DNA from: JANNNF01 sp040385825
GTDB lineage: Bacteria > Pseudomonadota > Alphaproteobacteria > Rhodobacterales > Rhodobacteraceae
Direction: 5' to 3'
Length of the DNA: 44,352 nucleotides
Assembly (NCBI GenBank): GCA_040385825.1
Contig: JAZKGQ010000035.1
Span: 1-44,352, forward strand
The notes beneath the pieces are model-generated. The model was given only the letters and a program-made list of their open reading frames with translations, was not told where the DNA came from and did not search any database. The position numbers were made by a program, and so were the translations under genes. Shown here one piece after another: positions 1-7,428 of this stretch (within the stretch, counting starts at the first letter, position 1; each line of letters starts with the position of its first letter).

Positions 1-382
1 GATGCAGGAACACATAGACGTTGGCCGACAGGCTTTCCCACAGCCGGTTGGTCAGGCTTTGCGCCCGCGTGCCCGACACGCCACCCGATGCCCCTGCCCC
101 CGAATGCATGGCATCGACCGATTCCTCGACCGCCTCCATCACATCGCTGATCCTGATTTCATCGGGCGATTTCGCCAGCTTGTAGCCGCCCCCCGGCCCG
201 CGCACCGCCTCGACCAGCCCGGCGCGGCGCAGCTTGACGAACAGCTGTTCCAGATAGGGCAGCGAAATATCCTGCCGTTTTGAAATCTCGGCCAATGACA
301 CCAGCGCATCCGCCTTGCCCTGCGCCAGCGCCAGATCGGCCAGCGCCACCATCGCATAACGGCCTTTGGTGGACAGTTTCAT
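1..382 (-). CDS. iscR: Rrf2-family regulator IscR, cysteine-less (partial, 3' end cut by window)
   Basis: The visible 127 residues begin MKLSTKGRYAMVALADLAL and continue with the Rrf2 winged-helix pattern (AEISKRQDISLPYLEQLF, then a PGGGYKLAKSP wing). This is diagnostic of IscR, the repressor of Fe-S cluster assembly genes. The loop near residues 92-104 that carries three cluster cysteines in enterobacterial IscR reads MHSGAGASGGVSGTRAQS, and no cysteine occurs anywhere in the visible part. Rhodobacter IscR is known from the literature to lack the three canonical cysteines, so this is probably lineage-typical. The ATG at 382 is the only plausible start. The gene runs leftward off the window and probably heads a suf operon (inference). 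An Irr-box-like palindrome lies in the upstream gap. Confidence 0.9.
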   Translation of the reverse strand, partial: MKLSTKGRYAMVALADLALAQGKADALVSLAEISKRQDISLPYLEQLFVKLRRAGLVEAVRGPGGGYKLAKSPDEIRISDVMEAVEESVDAMHSGAGASGGVSGTRAQSLTNRLWESLSANVYVFLH

Positions 383-472
383 CGGCAGACCCCTGATATG
401 GACGCAATTCCATTGACGGAAGGCCACAGGGCCATTACCTGAAACCGACCCCGAGGCGGCGCATTTGCCGTC

Positions 473-489
473 TTTAGAATGGTTCTAGT
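473..489. promoter_or_regulatory. Candidate Irr (iron control element) box
   Basis: The sequence TTTAGAATGGTTCTAGT is an imperfect palindrome: TTTAGAA, 3-base spacer, TTCTAGT. It differs from the alphaproteobacterial Irr-box pattern TTTAGAA-N3-TTCTAAA at two outer positions. It lies 91 bases upstream of the iscR start and 56 bases upstream of the divergent hydrolase start. Control by iron through Irr is an inference from this match and the Fe-S context. Confidence 0.5.
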
Positions 490-544
490 TTAGCCGAGCG
501 CACCCGTCAAGAAACCGCTCGCAGGAAAGACAGGCGACAGGCAC

Positions 545-1204
545 ATGCCCGAGGTAATTTTCGCAGGCCCAGAGGGCCGGCTCGAAGGCCGATACCACCC
601 GCAAAAAGACCGCGATGCCCCCATTGCCATCGTGCTGCACCCGCACCCGGCCTATGGCGGCACGATGAACAACAAGGTGGTGTATAACCTGCACTACGCG
701 TTTTACAAACTGGGCTTTACCGTGCTGCGGTTCAATTTCCGCGGCGTGGGGCGCAGCCAGGGCGAATACGATCAGGGCATTGGCGAGCTGTCGGATGCGG
801 CCTCGGCGCTGGATTACCTGCAATCGATGAACCAGAACGCCAAGCATTGCTGGGTGGCGGGCTTCAGCTTTGGCGCCTGGATCGGGATGCAGCTTCTGAT
901 GCGGCGGCCCGAAATCACCGGCTTCATCTCGGTCGCCCCCCCGGCCAATCTTTACGACTTCAGCTTTCTTGCCCCCTGCCCCTCGTCAGGGCTGATCATC
1001 AATGGCAGCGCGGACAAGGTCGCCCCGCCCAAGGACACCGTCAATCTGGTGAACAAGCTGCACGAACAGAAGGGCATCACCATCACCCATACCGTGGTGG
1101 AAGGGGCCGATCACTTCTTCAAGGACGAGGAAACCCACATGAACCCCATGATCACCACGGTCAGCGATTATGTGAAACGTCGTCTGACCGAGGCTTCGCG
1201 CTGA
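545..1204 (+). CDS. Alpha/beta hydrolase (COG2945-like)
   Basis: A 219-residue single-domain alpha/beta hydrolase. The N-terminal strand and oxyanion region read IVLHPHPAYGGTMNNKVV, followed by LRFNFRGVGRS and a nucleophile elbow GFSFGAW (Ser at about residue 104). A C-terminal GADHFF supplies the catalytic His and the acid is probably in NGSADKV. There is no signal peptide, so it should be cytoplasmic; the substrate is unknown. In Rhodobacteraceae this family often sits beside the iscR/suf region, as here. The next gene starts one base after its stop, suggesting an operon with the small protein and the HD hydrolase. Confidence 0.85.
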   Translation: MPEVIFAGPEGRLEGRYHPQKDRDAPIAIVLHPHPAYGGTMNNKVVYNLHYAFYKLGFTVLRFNFRGVGRSQGEYDQGIGELSDAASALDYLQSMNQNAKHCWVAGFSFGAWIGMQLLMRRPEITGFISVAPPANLYDFSFLAPCPSSGLIINGSADKVAPPKDTVNLVNKLHEQKGITITHTVVEGADHFFKDEETHMNPMITTVSDYVKRRLTEASR

Positions 1205-1205
1205 C

Positions 1206-1472
1206 ATGGCGGGCTTCATCGAAGGTTTGGGCGACGAATTGGCCAAGGACGTGCTGGAGGCCCAGGACGAGCTTGGCGACGACCGCTTTTACGAAAAGGT
1301 GGCGCGGGTGTTGATGGAATCCTCGCCCACCCTGCAGGAAACCTTCATGACCTCTATCCGCATCCGGCTGGCCGAACGCCGGGCACGGGCGTTCTTCGAC
1401 AAGGCGCTGGTCGCGAAACGCGACGGCGGCGCGGCCCCCGAAGCCCCCAAGGATTACGGGGTCGGGCATTGA
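1206..1472 (+). CDS. Conserved small protein of unknown function (88 aa)
   Basis: This 88-residue acidic, helical protein starts MAGFIEGLGDELAKDVLEAQDELGDD. I recognise no domain. It has no membrane segment or signal peptide. Its start lies one base after the hydrolase stop, and its stop codon (1470-1472) overlaps the TTG start of the next gene, which argues for a real, translationally coupled gene. The middle (residues 27-70) is predicted by eye to be two charged helices, ending in a Gly/Ala/Pro-rich tail. The function is unknown. Confidence 0.75.
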   Translation: MAGFIEGLGDELAKDVLEAQDELGDDRFYEKVARVLMESSPTLQETFMTSIRIRLAERRARAFFDKALVAKRDGGAAPEAPKDYGVGH

Positions 1473-2053
1473 CCGAAAGGCTGGAGGCGCAGTTTGCGTT
1501 TCTGAACGAGGCGGATCGCCTGAAATCGGTGCTGCGCGCCACCACCCTGTGCGACGGGTCGCGGCGGGAAAATTCGGGCGAACACAGCTGGCATCTGGCG
1601 CTTTATGCGATGGTGCTGGCCGATCAGGCCGCCCCCGGCGTGTCCATCGACCGGGTGATCCGCATGCTGCTGATCCACGATCTGGTGGAAATTGACGTGG
1701 GCGATGTGCCGATCCATTCGGCAAATGGTCAGGCCCATGCCAGCGCCGCCACCATCGCCGCCGAACAACGCGCCGCCGACCGCATCTTCGGCCTGCTGCC
1801 GCCGGATCAGGCCGTGGCCTTGCGCGCGCTGTGGGATGAGTTTGAGGCGGCCGAGACGCCGGACGCCGTGTTCGCAAAAAGCCTCGACCGTGTGCAACCC
1901 GTGATGGCGAATGTGCAATCAGGTGGTGGAACATGGGTGACGTACAACGTCACCGCAGATCAGCTCCACGCACGGGTCGGCAGCAAAATCGCCAAAGGTT
2001 CTGCGGGGTTATGGGAATTCGTCAAGGCAAGATCCGCCGCATTCCTTGGCTGA
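1469..2053 (+). CDS. HD-domain hydrolase (YfbR/HDDC2-like 5'-deoxynucleotidase family)
   Basis: A 194-residue protein with the HD metal-binding pattern: the first His in ENSGEHSWHLAL (about residue 36), the HD pair in LLIHDLVEIDVGD (about residues 71-72) and a later Asp in SLDRVQPVM. This matches HD hydrolases of the YfbR/HDDC2 group, which dephosphorylate deoxyribonucleoside monophosphates; the substrate here is inferred from family only. The start is TTG at 1469, embedded in the stop of the preceding gene; no ATG with correct spacing exists before the HD motif. It is probably the last gene of the operon that begins at 545. Confidence 0.85.
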   Translation: MTERLEAQFAFLNEADRLKSVLRATTLCDGSRRENSGEHSWHLALYAMVLADQAAPGVSIDRVIRMLLIHDLVEIDVGDVPIHSANGQAHASAATIAAEQRAADRIFGLLPPDQAVALRALWDEFEAAETPDAVFAKSLDRVQPVMANVQSGGGTWVTYNVTADQLHARVGSKIAKGSAGLWEFVKARSAAFLG

Positions 2054-2155
2054 GGCCGCAGGCATTTTCAGTATACCATTGCATACCATCTATCCTGCAC
2101 CCGGTTTTTCGGCTAACAGGGCCGCAACCCGAATCCCAACCCACAAGAGGCCCCG

Positions 2156-3370
2156 ATGACCAAGATCAAGGTAGCCAACCCCGTTGTCGAGCTTGACGGC
2201 GATGAGATGACCCGGATCATTTGGGACTTCATCAAGCAAAAGCTGATCCTGCCCTATCTGGACATCGACCTGAAATATTACGACCTGTCGATCCAGGTGC
2301 GGGACGAAACCAACGACCAGATCACGATTGATGCGGCCCATGCGATCAAGCAATATGGCGTCGGCGTCAAATGCGCGACGATCACCGCCGACGAAGGCCG
2401 GGTCGAGGAGTTCGGCCTGAAGCAGATGTGGAAATCGCCCAACGGCACCATCCGCAACATTCTGGGCGGGGTGATCTTCCGCCAGCCGATCATCTGCCGC
2501 AACGTGCCGCGTCTGGTGCCGGGCTGGACCCGCCCCATCGTGGTGGGCCGCCATGCCTTTGGCGATCAGTACCGCGCGACCGATTTCCGTTTTCCGGGGG
2601 CGGGCAAGCTGACGATGAAATTCGTGGGCGACGATGGCACCACGATTGAACGTGATGTCTACACCGCGCCTTCGGCCGGGGTTTACATGGGCATGTACAA
2701 CCTTGACGACTCTATCGCCGATTTCGCGCGTGCGTCGCTGAACTATGGTCTGAACCTTGGCTGGCCGGTGTATCTGTCGACCAAGAACACCATCCTGAAA
2801 TACTACGATGGCCGCTTCAAGGAACTGTTCCAGACCATCTACGAGGCCGAATTCGAGGCCGAGTTCAAGAAGAAGGGCATCCATTACGAACACCGCCTGA
2901 TCGACGACATGGTGGCAAGTGCGATGAAATGGTCTGGCGGCTATGTCTGGGCCTGCAAGAACTATGACGGCGACGTGCAGTCGGACACCGTGGCGCAGGG
3001 GTTCGGCTCGCTTGGCCTGATGACATCGGTTCTGATGACCCCCGATGGCCAGACGGTCGAGGCCGAGGCCGCGCATGGCACCGTGACCCGCCATTACCGC
3101 CAGCACCAGAAGGGCGAGCAGACCTCGACCAACTCCATCGCGTCGATCTATGCTTGGAGCGGCGGCCTCAAGCACCGCGCCAAGCTGGACGGCAACGAGG
3201 CGCTGATGCGCTTTGCCACCACGCTGGAACAGGTGACGGTGGCGGCGGTGGAGGATGGCCACATGACCAAGGATCTGGCGCTGCTGGTCGGCCCCGATCA
3301 GAAATGGCTGACCACCATGGGCTATCTGGAAAAGGTGGACGACTACCTGAACAAGGCGCTGGCAGGCTGA
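2156..3370 (+). CDS. icd: NADP-dependent isocitrate dehydrogenase
   Basis: A 404-residue, full-length member of the homodimeric eukaryotic-type NADP-IDH subfamily. It oxidatively decarboxylates isocitrate to 2-oxoglutarate in the TCA cycle and supplies NADPH. Motifs include VELDGDEMTRIIW at the N-terminus, the substrate-binding loop KSPNGTIRNILGG (about residue 95), the catalytic stretch DDMVASAMKWSGGYVWACKNYDGDVQSD (contiguous, quoted only in part by position 248-275), and the NADP-binding EAAHGTVTRHYR. The ATG at 2156 is preceded by AGAGG. It is monocistronic, with a Rho-independent terminator 33 bases past the stop. Confidence 0.97.
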   Translation: MTKIKVANPVVELDGDEMTRIIWDFIKQKLILPYLDIDLKYYDLSIQVRDETNDQITIDAAHAIKQYGVGVKCATITADEGRVEEFGLKQMWKSPNGTIRNILGGVIFRQPIICRNVPRLVPGWTRPIVVGRHAFGDQYRATDFRFPGAGKLTMKFVGDDGTTIERDVYTAPSAGVYMGMYNLDDSIADFARASLNYGLNLGWPVYLSTKNTILKYYDGRFKELFQTIYEAEFEAEFKKKGIHYEHRLIDDMVASAMKWSGGYVWACKNYDGDVQSDTVAQGFGSLGLMTSVLMTPDGQTVEAEAAHGTVTRHYRQHQKGEQTSTNSIASIYAWSGGLKHRAKLDGNEALMRFATTLEQVTVAAVEDGHMTKDLALLVGPDQKWLTTMGYLEKVDDYLNKALAG

Positions 3371-3402
3371 CCCTGCCGGTCTGCCCCCTTGGTCGTATCA
3401 AG

Positions 3403-3429
3403 AAAGGTGTCCTTCGGGGCACCTTTTTC
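3403..3429 (+). terminator. Rho-independent terminator of icd
   Basis: The stem AAAGGTGTCC / GGGCACCTTT (one G-T wobble) closes a TTCG tetraloop and is followed by a T-run. It lies 33 bases after the icd stop. Confidence 0.85.
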
Positions 3430-3528
3430 TTTGGCCTGAACAAGATCAGGCCGGAACCAAAGCCCCGCTCTCCGAGTTGTGATCCTACGAACCGTGTCGT
3501 GTTGGCGCGCAAAATGGGGACTATCGTG

Positions 3529-3603
3529 ATGAACAACATCATCTATCTGATCGGGCTTGTGGTCGTCGTTCTGGCGGTTCTGTCCTTTGTCGGCATTCGC
3601 TGA
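3529..3603 (+). CDS. 24-residue single-span membrane peptide
   Basis: A short gene encoding MNNIIYLIGLVVVVLAVLSF followed by VGIR. Nearly the whole peptide is one hydrophobic helix, with a polar MNN head and a terminal Arg. Very similar tiny proteins (MxNIIYLIGL...) occur ahead of the same large membrane protein in other Rhodobacteraceae; that is recollection, not a search. It ends 26 bases before the next gene, and the spacer contains AAGGGGAAGG, the ribosome-binding site of that gene. It probably is co-expressed with it. Function is unknown; a small membrane-protein regulator is one possibility. Confidence 0.65.
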   Translation: MNNIIYLIGLVVVVLAVLSFVGIR

Positions 3604-3629
3604 CCACAAACGTCAAGGGGAAGGATACC

Positions 3630-4619
3630 ATGGAACGAAATGAAACGATGACAGCCGCACCAATTGGCACATCGGCACCCGTGATCGATGCGGGCGGCAG
3701 CTATATCGACTGGTCGGCGATCCTTGCCGGGGCCGCGATTGCCGCAGCCATCGGCACGCTGGCCACCGCCTTTGGCGCGGCGCTTGGGCTGTCGGCGGTG
3801 TCGGCGGAACCGGGCGAAGGGTCCGTCAATGTGGCCATGGTGATCGGCGCGCTGTGGCTGGTGATTACGCTGGTCGCAAGCTATGGCGCGGGTGGCTATG
3901 TCACCGGGCGGATGCGCCGCCGGATCGACACCGCCCGCATCGACACGGCGACAGGCGATGAGGTTTCGGTGCGTGACGGGATGAACGGGCTGGCGGTCTG
4001 GGCGGTCGGCATGCTGGTGACGGCGATCCTGTTGACCAACGCGGCCAGCAATGTCGTGTCCGCCGCAGGGTCCGTGGCCAGTACTGCCGTGACGGCCGCT
4101 GGCACCGCAGCAGGCGGCGCCTTGGCTGCCGCAGGTGCTGCGCTGCCGGAAGATGCAGGCGATGCTGCGCTGTCCTTTGCGACCGACACCCTGCTGCGCA
4201 CCACGCCGGTTGCGACAGCGGGCGCACCTGCCCAGCCGTCCGAGGAGGCTGCCCGCCAGACCTCGGCCATTCTGGGCAACGTCATGTCGACGGGCGAGAT
4301 TTCAGACGCTGACCGCGCCTATCTTGAAGCCTCGGTCGCAGCCCAGACCGGCCTGCCCGCCGCTGAAGTGACGGCGCGTGTCGATGCGGCGCTGGCCCAG
4401 GCGGAAAGCCTGCGCGCCGAGGCCGCGGCGGCGCTGGAGGAGGCCAAGGCGACGGCCATCGAGGTGGCCGAAACCGCTCGGATCAGCACGATCCTGTCGG
4501 CCTTCCTGCTGACGGCGGCGTCGCTGGTGGCGGCGGCGGCGGCCACCGTAGCGGCGGTACGCGGCGGTGCGCACCGCGATGAAGGCCGGGCCTATGCCGG
4601 TCTGACCTACCGTCGCTGA
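3630..4619 (+). CDS. Alanine-rich integral membrane protein (often labelled PhnA-like)
   Basis: A 329-residue Ala/Thr-rich protein. Hydrophobic segments lie at about residues 30-55, 68-90, 120-142 and 285-310, with a central Ala/Thr-rich stretch (143-170) and a helical, Ala/Glu-rich soluble part (about 230-280, AEVTARVDAALAQAESLRAE) that could form a coiled coil. Related proteins in Rhodobacterales carry the annotation PhnA-like, but no phosphonate-related motif is visible, so I treat the function as unknown. An internal ATG at 3648 is an alternative start. The gene follows the 24-residue peptide and ends at a strong terminator, so the two form a compact unit, perhaps envelope-stress related (inference). 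Confidence 0.75.
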   Translation: MERNETMTAAPIGTSAPVIDAGGSYIDWSAILAGAAIAAAIGTLATAFGAALGLSAVSAEPGEGSVNVAMVIGALWLVITLVASYGAGGYVTGRMRRRIDTARIDTATGDEVSVRDGMNGLAVWAVGMLVTAILLTNAASNVVSAAGSVASTAVTAAGTAAGGALAAAGAALPEDAGDAALSFATDTLLRTTPVATAGAPAQPSEEAARQTSAILGNVMSTGEISDADRAYLEASVAAQTGLPAAEVTARVDAALAQAESLRAEAAAALEEAKATAIEVAETARISTILSAFLLTAASLVAAAAATVAAVRGGAHRDEGRAYAGLTYRR

Positions 4620-4640
4620 GCGCGGATGACATGACGAGAG

Positions 4641-4671
4641 CGGCCCCTGCCAAAGGCGGGGGCCGTTTTTT
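4641..4671 (+). terminator. Rho-independent terminator
   Basis: A 10-bp stem, CGGCCCCTGC / GCGGGGGCCG (one T-G pair), with a CAAAG loop and a run of six T. It lies 22 bases after the stop of the alanine-rich membrane protein. Confidence 0.9.
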
Positions 4672-4721
4672 GTTGCCGCTGTTGCGTTGCGGCCAGCCGT
4701 GATTTGCGACTAGGTTGGGAA

Positions 4722-4745
4722 GATGGGCAGATTGCCCATCCTACG
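4722..4745. repeat. Dispersed palindromic repeat, solo copy
   Basis: GATGGGCA, 3-base spacer, TGCCCATC, then CTACG. The same unit occurs twice, head to head, at 38665-38719. This copy ends 11 bases before the start codon of the YitT-like gene and overlaps its likely leader. Confidence 0.75.
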
Positions 4746-4756
4746 AAAGCGCCCCG

Positions 4757-5359
4757 ATGCCAGCCAAGGTCGAACATTCGCTGATCGAGGACACGCAAGG
4801 CATCGCCTTTGGCGTCTGCATGGCGGCGGTGGGCATGCATATCCTGACCTACATGGGCTTTGTGGCGGGGCAGACCACCGGGGTTGCCGCCCTGATCAGC
4901 TATGCCACCGGCTGGCCCTTTCCGCTGGTCTATTTCGCCATCAGCCTGCCCTTCCTGTGGTTCGGCTATCACCGCATGGGGCCGCGCTTTGCGCTGAAAA
5001 CCTTCATCACGGTGGCGGCGCTGTCGCTGGCCACCGCGCTGCTGCCGCGCTGGCTGTCCTTTGCCCACATCTCGCCTGCCCTTGCCGCCGTGCTGTTCGG
5101 CATCCTGTTCGGCATCGCGGCGCTGGCGGTGGTGCGCCATGGCGGCAGCTTTGGCGGCATTTCCATCCTGTGGCTGCTGCTGCAGGACCGCACCGGGTTT
5201 CAGGCGGGCTATGCGCAACTGATCTTTGATGTGGGGCTGTTCGCGCTGTCGGCGCTGTTCATCGACCCGGTGGTTCTGGGCTGGTCGTTCCTTGGCGCGG
5301 TCACCTTCAACCTGTTTCTGGCGATCAATCACCGCCGCGACCGCTACATCGCGACCTGA
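4757..5359 (+). CDS. YitT-family integral membrane protein
   Basis: A 200-residue protein with five or six hydrophobic segments (about residues 14-38, 45-70, 78-98, 100-125, 140-175). The glycine-rich motifs GVAALISYATGW and HGGSFGGISIL are characteristic of the YitT/DUF161 membrane repeat. Bacillus YitT is about 280 residues and has a C-terminal DUF2179 domain; that domain is absent here, as in many proteobacterial members. Transport function is unproven for the family. I chose the ATG at 4757 because the longer frame (TTG at 4715) would translate through the palindromic repeat. Confidence 0.8.
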   Translation: MPAKVEHSLIEDTQGIAFGVCMAAVGMHILTYMGFVAGQTTGVAALISYATGWPFPLVYFAISLPFLWFGYHRMGPRFALKTFITVAALSLATALLPRWLSFAHISPALAAVLFGILFGIAALAVVRHGGSFGGISILWLLLQDRTGFQAGYAQLIFDVGLFALSALFIDPVVLGWSFLGAVTFNLFLAINHRRDRYIAT

Positions 5360-5414
5360 GCGCTGCACCTGCAAAGGTTCCTCTGGCCTTTCCGGCCTGT
5401 CTGAGGTATCGCCC

Positions 5415-5465
5415 GGCCCAAAGCTGACACTGGCCCAAGGCTGACAGCAGCCGATAGCTGACAAT
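5415..5465. repeat. 17-bp degenerate tandem repeat, three copies, upstream of typA
   Basis: Three consecutive 17-base units: GGCCCAAAGCTGACACT, GGCCCAAGGCTGACAGC and AGCCGATAGCTGACAAT. All share a GCTGACA core. The array ends 18 bases before the typA start codon, so it should lie in the promoter or 5' leader. Confidence 0.8.
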
Positions 5466-5483
5466 AGAAAGTGACCCCACCCG

Positions 5484-7301
5484 ATGGAGCTTCGCAACAT
5501 CGCCATTATCGCGCACGTTGACCATGGCAAGACCACCCTCGTTGACGAACTGCTGAAGCAGTCCGGTTCGTTCCGCGACAATCAGGCCGTCGCCGAGCGC
5601 GCGATGGACAGCAACGACATCGAGCGCGAGCGTGGCATCACCATTCTGGCGAAATGCACCTCGCTGGAATGGGCCGGCGCGCGCATCAACATCGTCGACA
5701 CCCCCGGCCACGCCGATTTCGGCGGCGAGGTGGAGCGGATCCTGAGCATGGTGGACGGCGTGGTTCTGCTGGTGGACGCGGCCGAAGGCCCGATGCCGCA
5801 GACCAAATTCGTGACCTCCAAGGCGCTTGCCCTGGGCCTGCGCCCCATCGTGGTACTGAACAAGGTCGACAAGCACGACGCCGAACCCGCCCGCGCCCTG
5901 AACGAGGTGTTCGACCTGTTCGCCAACCTTGGCGCCGACGACGACCAGCTTGATTTCCCGGTGCTGTATGCCTCGGGCCGGTCGGGCTGGGCGGATGTGG
6001 AGCTGGACGGGCCGCGCAAGGATCTGTCGGCGCTGTATGAACTTGTTCTGAAGCATGTGCCGCAGCCTTCGCAGATCGCCCGCCGCGCCGAACCCTTCCA
6101 GATGCTGGCGACCACCCTGTCGGCCGACCCGTTCATCGGCCGCATCCTGACCGGCCGGGTCGAAGCTGGCACCCTGCGCGCGGGCGAAACCATCAAGGCC
6201 CTGTCGCGCGACGGCGAAAAGATCGAGCAGTTCCGGGTGTCCAAGGTGCTGGCCTACCGTGGCCTGGTGCAGACCCCGATCGATGCCGCCGAGGCGGGCG
6301 ACATCGTGACGCTTGCCGGCATGTCCAAGGCCACCGTGGCCGATACGCTGTGCGCGCTGGATTTGGAAACCGCCCTGCCCGCACAGCCGATCGACCCGCC
6401 GACCATTTCGGTGACCTTCGGCATCAACGACTCGCCGCTGGCCGGCAAGGAAGGGTCCAAGGTCCAGTCCCGCGTGATCCGGGAACGCCTGATGAAAGAG
6501 GCCGAGATCAACGTTGCGATCAAGGTGACCGACACCCCCGGCGGCGACGCGTTCGAGGTGGCCGGCCGCGGCGAATTGCAGATGGGCGTGCTGATCGAAA
6601 ACATGCGCCGCGAGGGGTTCGAGCTGTCCATCAGCCGTCCCCGCGTGCTGTTTCAGGACATCGACGGGGTGAAATGGGAGCCGATTGAAGAAGTCACCAT
6701 CGATGTGGATGACGAATACACCGGCCCCGTGATCGAGAAACTGACCGGCCCGCGCCGCGGCGATCTGGTCGAAATGAAACCGGCAGGCGCCGGCAAGACC
6801 CGCATCATCGCCCATGTGCCGTCGCGCGGTCTGATCGGCTATCACGGCCAGTTCATGACCGACACCCGCGGCACCGGCGTTCTGAACCGGGTGTTCCACG
6901 ACTGGGCGCCGCACAAGGGCGCCATCGAGGGCAGACGGCAAGGCGTGCTGATCAGCATGGAAACCGGCATTTCGGTGGCCTATGCGATGTGGAAACTGGA
7001 AGATCGCGGCCACTTCTTCATCGGCGTGCAGGAACCGGTCTATACCGGCATGATCATCGGCGAGCACAACCGCGACAACGATCTGGAAGTGAACCCGCTG
7101 AAGGGCAAGCAGCTGACCAACGTGCGGGCAAGCGGCACGGATGAGGCGGTGCGCCTGACCACCCCGGTCAAGCTGTCGCTGGAACAGTCCATCGCCTATA
7201 TCGACGATGACGAACTGGTCGAGGTCACGCCCAAATCGGTGCGGATGCGCAAACGCTGGCTGGACCCGAACGACCGCAAGCGCAACAAGAACAAGGACTG
7301 A
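5484..7301 (+). CDS. typA: Translational GTPase TypA/BipA
   Basis: A 605-residue, full-length TypA/BipA, a ribosome-associated GTPase of the EF-G superfamily involved in 50S assembly and stress or cold adaptation. G motifs: HVDHGKTTLVDELL (G1, about residue 11), RERGITI (G2), DTPGHADFGGEV (G3), NKVDKHDA (G4), and a SGR-containing G5. Beta-barrel and EF-G-like domains follow, with a characteristic ETGISVAYAMWKLEDRG-type stretch in the C-terminal domain and a basic tail (RKRNKNKD). The ATG at 5484 begins MELRNIAIIAHV, the usual TypA N-terminus. The leader contains the 17-bp tandem repeat, and the gene ends at a bidirectional terminator. Confidence 0.97.
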   Translation: MELRNIAIIAHVDHGKTTLVDELLKQSGSFRDNQAVAERAMDSNDIERERGITILAKCTSLEWAGARINIVDTPGHADFGGEVERILSMVDGVVLLVDAAEGPMPQTKFVTSKALALGLRPIVVLNKVDKHDAEPARALNEVFDLFANLGADDDQLDFPVLYASGRSGWADVELDGPRKDLSALYELVLKHVPQPSQIARRAEPFQMLATTLSADPFIGRILTGRVEAGTLRAGETIKALSRDGEKIEQFRVSKVLAYRGLVQTPIDAAEAGDIVTLAGMSKATVADTLCALDLETALPAQPIDPPTISVTFGINDSPLAGKEGSKVQSRVIRERLMKEAEINVAIKVTDTPGGDAFEVAGRGELQMGVLIENMRREGFELSISRPRVLFQDIDGVKWEPIEEVTIDVDDEYTGPVIEKLTGPRRGDLVEMKPAGAGKTRIIAHVPSRGLIGYHGQFMTDTRGTGVLNRVFHDWAPHKGAIEGRRQGVLISMETGISVAYAMWKLEDRGHFFIGVQEPVYTGMIIGEHNRDNDLEVNPLKGKQLTNVRASGTDEAVRLTTPVKLSLEQSIAYIDDDELVEVTPKSVRMRKRWLDPNDRKRNKNKD

Positions 7302-7320
7302 CAAGAAGTCATCCATAGAA

Positions 7321-7348
7321 AAGCCGCCCCGAGGGGCGGCTTTTTTTT
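7321..7348. terminator. Bidirectional terminator between typA and pgi
   Basis: A perfect 10-bp stem, AAGCCGCCCC / GGGGCGGCTT, with a 2-base loop. It is followed by eight T on the plus strand and by CTTTTCTATGG on the minus strand, so it can end both convergent transcripts, although pgi stops about 80 bases away. Confidence 0.9.
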
Positions 7349-7428
7349 GCAGGTGCTGCCTGTTGCGGATGGTGCAGCGCCCCGGCCCGCCGGGACGCCG
7401 CCCGGACCGAAGGCGACCGGACCGGGGG

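Noticed and set aside
2090..3262. Long open frame opposite icd, and similar long antisense frames opposite typA, pgi, zwf, argS, abcF and others
   Set aside because: They are mirror frames of recognised GC-rich genes. Their proteins are His/Arg/Gly-rich, match no family and have no ribosome-binding sites.
4715..4756. Upstream TTG start for the YitT-like gene
   Set aside because: It would translate the palindromic repeat into residues with no family match; the ATG at 4757 gives the expected N-terminus.
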